Made by a program: the position numbers and the translations under genes. Shown here piece after piece: positions 6,413 through 11,652 of a stretch of 11,652 nt of DNA. Origin of the DNA: Nitrospira sp. (lineage in GTDB: Bacteria > Nitrospirota > Nitrospiria > Nitrospirales > Nitrospiraceae); NCBI GenBank assembly GCA_025935475.1, contig JAICVE010000054.1, positions 1 through 11,652 of the forward strand. The letters run 5' to 3'. Positions within the stretch are counted from its first letter, which is position 1. Every line of letters begins with the position of its first letter. The notes below the pieces were generated by a model that was not told the origin of the DNA, searched no databases, and saw only the letters and a list, made by a program, of their open reading frames with translations.

Positions 6413-7165
6413 ATGGCTCCCGTGCTCCTCACCAAACGGATTGAGTTTGCTGCCGCCCACCGGTATCACAGGCCGGAATGGGACGAAGCCAAAAACCGAG
6501 CGGTGTTCGGACGCTGCTACAACCCGCCGGCCCACGGCCATAACTACCTGCTCGACGTGACCGTCTCCGGCGAGGTCGATCCGAAGACGGGGATGGTGAT
6601 CAATCTGTTTGATTTGAAGCGCGTCCTGCTCAGCGTGCTGGAAGAGTTCGATCACAAGAACTTGAATCTCGACATGCCGTATTTTGCCGATCGGATCCCG
6701 ACCTCGGAGAACCTGGCCCTGGTGCTCTGGACCAAGCTCGCCGAGCAAAAAGATATCGGAGTCCTTCACGCGATCCGGCTGTACGAAGACGAGGATCTGT
6801 ACGCGGATGTCACGAGGGCCGGAGGGGTCGACAGCGCAGCTGTGACGAGACGGTATTCGTTCGCCACCGTCCAAGAAGGCAACCAGGGTCGGGAATGGGA
6901 TTGCTTCATCACCGTGCAGGGGAGGATTGATGCGGTGACCGGCATGGTGACCGATCTCGGTGTACTCGACCGCCTCGTGCAGAAGGCGGTGCTCTCCCGA
7001 TACAACTGCCAGGACTTGCGTCACGTAGCGGCTGGCAAAGTCGTCACCGGAGAGGACCTCGCGCAACAGATTTGGCATGCCCTCGTCTCCGAGATCGTCC
7101 CGGGCCGCCTTTCCCGCGTCCACCTCGTCCAATCTCGCGATCTTTCATTTGATTATTGCGGCTGA
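6413..7165 (+). CDS. 6-pyruvoyl-tetrahydropterin synthase/QueD-like protein with a second, degenerate half
   Basis: 250 residues, twice the usual single-domain length. Residues 1-133 are a full PTPS domain: zinc ligands H16 (AAAH), H41 and H43 (HGHNY), catalytic C35, D80-H81 (FDHKNLN) and PTSEN (96-100). The spacing Cys-x5-HGH matches 6-pyruvoyl-tetrahydropterin synthase more than E. coli QueD (Cys-x3-HGH), so the product is uncertain. Residues 146-250 repeat the fold (TGM at 59 and 176; FDHKNLN at 79 and YNCQDL at 197; PTSENLALVLW at 96 and VTGEDLAQQIW at 211) but lack the zinc histidines, the Cys and the Asp-His. GGAGG (6403-6407) sets the start, 21 bp after the DUF3501 gene. No other queuosine or folate gene is present. 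Confidence 0.88.
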   Translation: MAPVLLTKRIEFAAAHRYHRPEWDEAKNRAVFGRCYNPPAHGHNYLLDVTVSGEVDPKTGMVINLFDLKRVLLSVLEEFDHKNLNLDMPYFADRIPTSENLALVLWTKLAEQKDIGVLHAIRLYEDEDLYADVTRAGGVDSAAVTRRYSFATVQEGNQGREWDCFITVQGRIDAVTGMVTDLGVLDRLVQKAVLSRYNCQDLRHVAAGKVVTGEDLAQQIWHALVSEIVPGRLSRVHLVQSRDLSFDYCG

Positions 7166-7190
7166 ACTGCCCTCTCCCTCGGAGGATTCC

Positions 7191-7673
7191 ATGACACATC
7201 TGGTCAGCAGCCTCATCATCGTTCTTGTACTCTGGGCATCGGCTTCGAGCGCTGCGGGCGATGAGGAAGCGGTCGAAGCGGTGCTGCTGGCGGAGGCGAA
7301 GTCGTCGGCGACATTCGTCGAGACCAAAGACAAAGGGGCGGTGCTTAAACTGTACACGGCCGATTACAGCGGAGTGCAGGACGGGGAAGTGGAGACACGC
7401 GACACCATCGATAAGTGGCTCTCTGAGTACGGATCGGCCCTCGAACAGGGCAGCCGTGTGCACTTCCTCGGTGCCCTCTCAAACCTCAACATTCATATCT
7501 CCGGCCCGACTGCGTGGGCTTCCTACGACTATGTATTCCAAGCGATAAAAAATGGCGAACTCGACGCGCAAGAGCATGGCAAGTGTACCAGCATCTTGCG
7601 CAAAGAGAGTTCGGGCTGGCTCATTCGACACGAGCACTGTTCGAAAACGAAACCGCAGGGGATGGAGCGATAG
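7191..7673 (+). CDS. secreted SnoaL/DUF4440-like (NTF2-fold) protein
   Basis: 160 residues. A longer open frame begins at 7077 inside the PTPS gene, but GGAGG (7181-7185) five bases before ATG 7191 and the signal peptide that follows settle the start. Residues 1-22 are a signal peptide (hydrophobic core SSLIIVLVLWASA, cleavage probably near SSAAG). The mature part resembles DUF4440/SnoaL-like NTF2-fold proteins: an N-terminal helix (EEAVEAVLLAEAKSSATFVETKDKGAVLKLYTADY-type), then strands ending in GWLIRHEHCS. Many such proteins are ligand-binding or of unknown use, so no reaction is assigned. It is the last gene of the plus-strand group, 25 bp after the PTPS gene, and converges on the thioredoxin gene. 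Confidence 0.8.
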   Translation: MTHLVSSLIIVLVLWASASSAAGDEEAVEAVLLAEAKSSATFVETKDKGAVLKLYTADYSGVQDGEVETRDTIDKWLSEYGSALEQGSRVHFLGALSNLNIHISGPTAWASYDYVFQAIKNGELDAQEHGKCTSILRKESSGWLIRHEHCSKTKPQGMER

Positions 7674-7683
7674 ATCTTCCATC

Positions 7684-7697
7684 GCGAGCGCGCTCGC
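7684..7697. repeat. 14-bp perfect palindrome between convergent genes
   Basis: GCGAGCGCGCTCGC is its own reverse complement and lies 10 bp after the DUF4440-like stop. A second inverted repeat, CCTACA (7718-7723) with TGTAGG (7731-7736), follows before the convergent thioredoxin gene. Neither has a T-tract, so they may end transcripts from both sides only weakly, or serve as a protein site. Confidence 0.45.
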
Positions 7698-7773
7698 TGT
7701 AGGTCAGGCTGGACACTCCTACAACGTCTGTGTAGGCAGGACATCAACGGCGTGCTGATGCGCAGATGCTGTC

Positions 7774-8106
7774 TTACTTGAGGAGGTAATCTGAAATCAG
7801 CGCCGCGAGTTCGGCCTTGTCTACCACCCCCTCGCGGGTGAGCAGCAGCTTGCCGTTTGCGAAGAAATGTGTGGTGGGATAGGTCTCAAAGGCGTGGGTC
7901 TTCTTGATCTCGCGGCAGCGGCCTGGGACATGCATCTTGGCCTTGCCGACTTTGATCTCCGGAAACTTGGCGGCGGTATCTTCAAGAATAGGGTCGTAGG
8001 TTTTGCAGGGCTCGCAGGTCGCCAGTCCATAGGCCACGACTGCGCCGGAGCTGTCCGTAAACTCCTTGTAATTGGCGTCGCTCACATCGTGTACGATTCC
8101 AGCCAT
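7774..8106 (-). CDS. thioredoxin-like protein with CEPC active site
   Basis: 110 residues, thioredoxin length, no signal peptide, so cytoplasmic. The active site is C31-E32-P33-C34 preceded by Ala-Thr, instead of the canonical WCGPC; the cis-proline is P77 (TYPTTHFFANG), and the GKLLLTREGVVDKAELAALI ending is typical. A third cysteine, C64, is unusual. The altered dipeptide and missing Trp should change its redox potential and partners compared with housekeeping thioredoxin. It follows the peroxiredoxin gene by 62 bp and is likely its reductant or part of the same response (inference). It has no Shine-Dalgarno sequence, and a long hairpin ends 13 bases before its ATG, so its translation may be reduced or controlled. 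Confidence 0.88.
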   Translation of the reverse strand: MAGIVHDVSDANYKEFTDSSGAVVAYGLATCEPCKTYDPILEDTAAKFPEIKVGKAKMHVPGRCREIKKTHAFETYPTTHFFANGKLLLTREGVVDKAELAALISDYLLK

Positions 8107-8119
8107 ATTATGATGATAA

Positions 8120-8159
8120 GGGGACTGAGAGACCGGATTGCTTCCGGTTCTCAGTCCCC
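8120..8159 (-). terminator. long hairpin between peroxiredoxin and thioredoxin genes
   Basis: Eleven base pairs (8120-8130 with 8149-8159), a single bulged G at 8131, then five more pairs (ACCGG/CCGGT) close a 7-base loop. In the minus-strand transcript it follows the peroxiredoxin stop by 9 bases and is succeeded by TTATCATCAT, a poor U-tract. It probably acts as a partial terminator or RNA-processing element, limiting thioredoxin expression. Confidence 0.6.
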
Positions 8160-8168
8160 CGCTTTGCT

Positions 8169-8639
8169 TTAATTCAGCTTCGACAGGGCAGCGAGGATGT
8201 CCTTGTCCTCGCGCGCCACCTTGATTTCCTGGACCTTCACGTAGGCCACCTTCCCGTTCTTATCGACGATCACGGTCGCGCGCTTTGAGCAGTTCAACGG
8301 CTCGAAGTAGAGCCCATACGCCTTAGCGGTCGTTCGGTGCACATCTGAAAGCAGCCGGTGTTTGAGATCCAATGAATCGGCCCATGCCTTGTGGGAGAAG
8401 AAGCTGTCGCAGCTGACGCCGAAGAGCTCGGCGTTCGCATTTTGAAACTGCGGGAAGTCGTCGGTCAGGCACTTATTTTCTCCCTGACAGACCGGACTCC
8501 AGTCCAGGGGGTAAAAGCAAAGGACGACGTTCTTTTTGCCTCGATACTCGCTCAGCTTGACGTCCTTTTGGTCTTGGTCCTTCAGATTAAAGTCCGGGGC
8601 GGTATCGCCCACCTTGATTTCCGGGGCTACGTCACTCAT
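8169..8639 (-). CDS. peroxiredoxin (AhpC/TSA family)
   Basis: 156 residues, cytoplasmic. Peroxiredoxins reduce hydrogen peroxide and organic peroxides with a peroxidatic cysteine. That residue is C51 in PLDWSPVC, where the usual Thr of PxxxTxxC is Ser (S48); the supporting Arg is R120 (SKRATVIVDKNGK). C57 lies six residues later and could be a resolving cysteine of the PrxQ/BCP type (normally five residues away); C77 and C117 are further candidates, so 1-Cys or atypical 2-Cys chemistry is undecided. The frame also opens at GTG 8642, but GGAGG (8647-8651) has better spacing to ATG 8639. It is the first gene of a two-gene unit with the thioredoxin-like gene and has a clear promoter. Confidence 0.92.
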   Translation of the reverse strand: MSDVAPEIKVGDTAPDFNLKDQDQKDVKLSEYRGKKNVVLCFYPLDWSPVCQGENKCLTDDFPQFQNANAELFGVSCDSFFSHKAWADSLDLKHRLLSDVHRTTAKAYGLYFEPLNCSKRATVIVDKNGKVAYVKVQEIKVAREDKDILAALSKLN

Positions 8640-8698
8640 CACTTCTCCTCCTTCGCAAGGTTAAAGCCGATCTTAGACCATGTTAAGAAACCTTAGAT

Positions 8699-8728
8699 TT
8701 TGTACCGTGCGGTTGAAAAGCTTGTCAA
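8699..8728 (-). promoter_or_regulatory. sigma70-like promoter of the peroxiredoxin gene
   Basis: On the minus strand a perfect TTGACA (8723-8728) is followed after 18 bases by TACAAA (8699-8704), 4 of 6 to the -10 consensus. Transcription would start near 8692, giving a leader of about 52 nt before the peroxiredoxin ATG. Confidence 0.6.
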
Positions 8729-8806
8729 CGGGCCGGAAGACCTAGGATTTTCTGTAGCTTGTTTACCCCTCGCGGCTAGTTTCTCCCTCGCAACACCCTT
8801 GTTTGT

Positions 8807-8852
8807 GGGACAGGATGTCCCGAAGTCGAGGCCTAAGCGGACAGGTTGTCCG
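8807..8852. promoter_or_regulatory. pair of near-identical 15-bp palindromes (probable operator)
   Basis: GGGACAGGATGTCCC (8807-8821) and CGGACAGGTTGTCCG (8838-8852) are both perfect inverted repeats of six bases around three. They share the core GGACAGGNTGTCC, and their centres are 31 bp apart, about three helical turns, so two dimers would sit on the same face of the DNA. They lie in the 326-bp gap between the divergent peroxiredoxin and TPR/beta-barrel genes. A -10-like TGTAAT (8883-8888) without a good -35 follows, which suits an activator-dependent promoter for the envelope operon. A looser inverted repeat, CCTGTT/AACAGG (8894-8917), is also present; the rest of the gap shows nothing further. 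Confidence 0.65.
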
Positions 8853-8965
8853 GACGGATGGATGCAGGGGAGTTCAAAGGCTTGTAATCGTTCCCTGTTT
8901 TCTCGAATTCCAACAGGTCCACTTCTTGAGTAAGCCCCTCGTCGCCATCGAAAAACCCTGAGAGT

Positions 8966-10567
8966 GTGTCCGTGGAACATACCACCAACCGTGACATTCG
9001 TTTTACATGGGGGCTAGGGTGCTGTTGTTTCTCGCTGCTGCTTATTTTGTCGCTTGTAAATACCGTCCAAGGAGCCGAGGAGCATAAGGAATATGACTTT
9101 GAACTGGCGAAGGGGCTGTATCTGTATAACCAGGGCCGTTATAAGGAGGCTGAGCGTTATCTCAAGGAAGCATTAAGTGTAAAACCTGGCGATCAGACAA
9201 GCGGCTACTATCTTGGCCTCACTTCTCTGAGATTACAACGATATAGAGAGGCAGAAGAACAATTCCGGGAGGTGCTCAGGCGGCATCCCGATCACGCGCG
9301 TGCCCACATGGGATTGGGTATGGCCCTTTACCATCAAGGTCGATCTCGGGAGGCCTCAACCGAGTTGACGATCGCCGAACGGACGTTGAAGGATGACCCG
9401 CTGCTCTATGACTATGCGGGCCTTGCTGCTGCCGAGCAGCAGTCGTACGAACAGGCGTCCGAGAAATTTCTGCGTGCTGGGAAACTGGACTCGGAGCTGG
9501 CGAGTGATGCCCGGTACCAGCGAGGAGCGACACTTCACTCTCAACGCCAATTCCAACAAGCGACGGCGGAGTTTCGCTCGGCAGTCGAAGGCGGGACAGC
9601 CGTGGCGGCGCAACAGGCGCAGCCACCCACGGCTCCTCCCTCTCAGCTTCCTTCGAAGCGGTGGAGCGCCACTTACGGTCTGAGCCTCCAATACGACTCG
9701 AATGTCGTGCTGCTGCCGGGCGGATCGACGCTGCCGAACGGCATCTCGCACAAGGATGACTTCGTCACGGCCCTTGCGGGGAGCTACGAGTATCGTTTCC
9801 TCCAGACCGATACGTGGACCATCGGGGCGGGAGGCGGGTTATTTACGAACTTCCACGCGCGTTTGAGCGACTTCAATGTCTTCGATCTCGCTCCGACCTT
9901 GTATGTCGAGCGGCGCTTGGGTTCGGCGCAGCTGCGCCTCCAGTACACCTTGGACTACGTCACGGTCGGCGGCGACGCCTATCTCTTGTCCAATGCGATA
10001 CAGCCCACGTTGACCATACCCGAAAGCGAACGCACCTACACACAGGCCTTTTTCCGCTACCAGAACAAGGACTTCAAGTCATTTCGAGATGATCAGTTGG
10101 GCGCGCCGGTCAACCAGACACGCGATGCGAACAATTACATGTTGGGGGCGATGCAGTACTGGCGGTTCCCTGACAATCGCGGCTATGTCCGTGGGGGCTA
10201 TATCTTCGATACCGATCAAACGGGAAGCGAGGATGGGCCGACGACACCGGGGGTTCCCACTAGCGCCGATTGGCAATACATTGGCCATCGACTGTCCACC
10301 GGGATCGCCTATCAGCCACTAGCCGCCACCACGTTGCAGCTGGCCTTCGATTATTATCGGCAGAACTACAGCAATCCCAACTCCTTCTCTCCGGACGGGA
10401 CCGTTCGCAAGGACAACATCTATCAGTTGACCGGCACGGCTGTGCGAGACATTCGCTCCTGGCTGTGGCTGGCCCTTCAATACTCCTATACGAGGGATCA
10501 ATCGAACGTCGACGCGTTCAATTACACGAGGAACATCGTTTCATTGACGGTCGGAGGGGCATTCTAG
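8966..10567 (+). CDS. TPR-repeat protein with C-terminal outer-membrane beta-barrel
   Basis: 533 residues. A signal peptide with hydrophobic core CCCFSLLLILSLV ends near VQG-AEE (residue 36). About five TPR repeats follow (44-210; for example LYLYNQGRYKEAERYLKEALSVKPGD), then a Pro/Gln-rich linker (about 213-230). The last 300 residues alternate aromatic and polar residues in beta-strands (LSLQYDSNV, LRLQYTLDYV, LQLAFDYYRQNYS, LALQYSYTRDQS) and end in GGAF; a terminal Phe is typical of barrels inserted by the BAM machinery. I infer a periplasmic TPR scaffold fused to an outer-membrane barrel, an architecture also seen in DUF560/Slam-type exporters, but identity with that family is unproven. 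It starts at GTG 8966; GTG 8972, with GAGAG 7 bases upstream, is an alternative. The FecR gene follows after 8 bp. Confidence 0.82.
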   Translation: MSVEHTTNRDIRFTWGLGCCCFSLLLILSLVNTVQGAEEHKEYDFELAKGLYLYNQGRYKEAERYLKEALSVKPGDQTSGYYLGLTSLRLQRYREAEEQFREVLRRHPDHARAHMGLGMALYHQGRSREASTELTIAERTLKDDPLLYDYAGLAAAEQQSYEQASEKFLRAGKLDSELASDARYQRGATLHSQRQFQQATAEFRSAVEGGTAVAAQQAQPPTAPPSQLPSKRWSATYGLSLQYDSNVVLLPGGSTLPNGISHKDDFVTALAGSYEYRFLQTDTWTIGAGGGLFTNFHARLSDFNVFDLAPTLYVERRLGSAQLRLQYTLDYVTVGGDAYLLSNAIQPTLTIPESERTYTQAFFRYQNKDFKSFRDDQLGAPVNQTRDANNYMLGAMQYWRFPDNRGYVRGGYIFDTDQTGSEDGPTTPGVPTSADWQYIGHRLSTGIAYQPLAATTLQLAFDYYRQNYSNPNSFSPDGTVRKDNIYQLTGTAVRDIRSWLWLALQYSYTRDQSNVDAFNYTRNIVSLTVGGAF

Positions 10568-10575
10568 GAGGCACT

Positions 10576-11526
10576 ATGAAGATGCGCGGCTTCACTCTAT
10601 GGGTGGTGGTTGGCCTTTCAATTGGACAGGGCACCGTGGCCCTCGCTGAGGAAGAACCAGCCGGGATCGTGCTGGCGGTCCAAGGAACCGTGACGATGCA
10701 ACCGGCGACGATGACGCCTCCCGTGCCGCTTCGTCAATTCGATGAGATCGGCCGGCTGTCGATCCTCGACAGCCAGCCAGGCTCACGGTGCAAGGTGCTC
10801 TATGCCGACGACAGTTTGCTCACGCTCGGAGATAACAGCCGTCTAGAAGTCATGGAGCAGTCTTACGAGGCAGGCGGCGATCAGCGCGCTTTCGTCGCCC
10901 ATTTGGCCCGCGGAACGGTTCGCGCACTCGTCGCCCGGCAGTTCGAAGGAGACAATTCGACGTTTGAAATCGATGCGGGCACCTCCGCCGTTACGGCCAG
11001 GGGCACCTACTTCGTCACCTGGGTGAATGGGAAGCCGCCGTCCGGAAAGCGTCCCAGTGACGAAGAGGGGTTGGAAATGGAAGGAGCCAGTGGTGTGGCA
11101 AACATCGGACGCAACGGCAATGTGGCCTTCACCTCCGGCGGGGCCACCGTTTTGGTGCTGCCCGGCCAATTCTCGATCGCTTTGCCGGGGGCACCGCCCA
11201 GCATGCCGAGCTCAATCCAGACGCACATCGTTCCTGTGGCGTCGGCCATCTCAGGCACCGCGTTGCCGGATACTCCGAAAAAGGAATCACCGCGAGAGGC
11301 GCTCGCTGCGGCAGGCATTGGAGAAGCGGCCGCTCCCGGGGAACGGCTGACAGCTGCTTCAGTCGTCGCGAAGGCCGGCACGCTGGGAGGGAATGCACCC
11401 TCCACAGCGTACATGGTGCCGGACTGGCCATTGCCCATTACGCCCGTGACACCGCCGGCCGTGGTCTCGGGCGCGGTGCCTATCGCGGGCAGCTCGACGG
11501 TCAATTTGACGATCAGACTACCGTGA
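10576..11526 (+). CDS. secreted FecR-domain protein
   Basis: 316 residues. The frame is open from 10270, but AGGAGG (10566-10571), which overlaps the stop codon of the TPR gene, and the signal peptide after ATG 10576 set the start. Cleavage is expected after VALA (residue 24). A FecR domain spans about 30-155: GIVLAVQGTVTMQP, LSILDSQPGSRCKVLYADDSLLTLGDNSRLEV, then LARGTVRALV and STFEIDAGTSAVTARGTYFVTWV, the hallmark of the family. The remaining half is Pro/Ala/Ser/Gly-rich and probably extended. Classical FecR is an inner-membrane anti-sigma regulator with an N-terminal cytoplasmic part; that part is missing here, so this is a soluble periplasmic or surface protein and probably works with the TPR barrel rather than a sigma factor. 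Confidence 0.88.
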   Translation: MKMRGFTLWVVVGLSIGQGTVALAEEEPAGIVLAVQGTVTMQPATMTPPVPLRQFDEIGRLSILDSQPGSRCKVLYADDSLLTLGDNSRLEVMEQSYEAGGDQRAFVAHLARGTVRALVARQFEGDNSTFEIDAGTSAVTARGTYFVTWVNGKPPSGKRPSDEEGLEMEGASGVANIGRNGNVAFTSGGATVLVLPGQFSIALPGAPPSMPSSIQTHIVPVASAISGTALPDTPKKESPREALAAAGIGEAAAPGERLTAASVVAKAGTLGGNAPSTAYMVPDWPLPITPVTPPAVVSGAVPIAGSSTVNLTIRLP

Positions 11527-11559
11527 AGGCGGCGACGTATAGGCTTTAAGCGGGGCGCA

Positions 11560-11652
11560 ATGCGCACTCAACACAATAGGACCTGTCTCCCTTCGGTTTG
11601 GACGCTCGTGTTCATCGCGGTGCTTGCAGCATGCGGGTCCGACAGTTCGGAC
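11560..11652 (+). CDS. N-terminus of a lipoprotein (runs off the window)
   Basis: Only 31 codons are visible, ending at the window edge. ATG 11560 is followed by a basic N-terminus, a hydrophobic stretch (VWTLVFIAVL) and the lipobox L22-A23-A24-C25, so the protein should be lipidated on C25 by Lgt and cleaved by LspA. Residue +2 is Gly, which is not an inner-membrane retention signal in the E. coli Lol rule, so outer-membrane placement is likely. After C25 come GSDSSD, a flexible acidic linker. The start has only a weak GGGG 4 bases upstream. It lies 33 bp after the FecR gene and is probably the third member of the envelope operon. Its mature domain cannot be judged. Confidence 0.75.
   Translation, partial: MRTQHNRTCLPSVWTLVFIAVLAACGSDSSD

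Noticed and set aside
7077..7190. Upstream extension of the DUF4440-like frame
   Set aside because: It overlaps the PTPS gene and would bury the signal peptide; GGAGG at 7181 supports ATG 7191.
8104..8125. CATAAT just before the thioredoxin ATG as a leaderless promoter
   Set aside because: Transcription would begin inside the gene and there is no -35 at the right distance.
8700..8933. Plus-strand frame of 77 codons between the divergent genes
   Set aside because: It starts with TTG without a ribosome binding site, overlaps the peroxiredoxin promoter and both palindromes, and resembles no protein I know.
10270..10575. Upstream extension of the FecR frame
   Set aside because: It lies wholly inside the TPR/barrel gene in another frame; the signal peptide and AGGAGG at 10566 place the start at 10576.

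Overview
This 11.65 kb window comes from a bacterial chromosome with roughly 58-60% G+C and strong third-position G/C preference. I infer a Gram-negative host: there are two exported proteins, a lipoprotein with a lipobox, and a predicted outer-membrane beta-barrel ending in Phe. The combination of a TPR/beta-barrel protein with a FecR-domain protein, a rubrerythrin / GlpC-like / DUF3501 cluster and a PTPS-like protein recalls Nitrospira (Nitrospirota). That placement is judgement from gene content, not a computed assignment. I see no insertion sequence, integrase, CRISPR array or phage gene; this looks like ordinary chromosome with several less familiar loci.

Layout. (1) 1-1869, all minus strand: a tRNA-Arg(CCG) with a possible promoter, and a tightly packed operon (uncharacterised 186-aa protein, CxxCxxCC/YkgJ-type cluster protein, single-domain response regulator). 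(2) 2002-2550, plus strand: an HU-family gene with a good sigma70-like promoter, a long leader and a terminator hairpin. (3) 2583-3939: a small MoaD/ThiS-like protein on the minus strand, divergent from an unknown 140-aa protein with a possible leaderless promoter, followed by a dTDP-4-dehydrorhamnose 3,5-epimerase (rfbC). (4) 4031-7673, plus strand: rubrerythrin without rubredoxin domain, two tandem hairpins, GlpC-like Fe-S protein, DUF3501 protein (ATGA overlap), a PTPS-like protein made of two fused halves, and a secreted SnoaL/DUF4440-like protein. The spacing suggests one co-expressed group, plausibly concerned with redox or peroxide stress. (5) 7774-8728, minus strand: peroxiredoxin and an atypical CEPC thioredoxin separated by a long hairpin, read from a recognisable promoter. 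(6) 8730-11652, plus strand: a control region with two near-identical 15-bp palindromes 31 bp apart, then an envelope operon (TPR/beta-barrel protein, secreted FecR-domain protein, start of a lipoprotein that runs off the window).

The points most worth following are the paired palindromes before the envelope operon, that operon itself, the fused PTPS whose second half has lost its metal and catalytic residues, the MoaD-like protein whose Gly-Gly is followed by eight residues, and the possible leaderless promoter at 2887-2925. Several starts here differ from the longest open frame because a Shine-Dalgarno sequence or signal peptide fixes them; this is stated in each entry.
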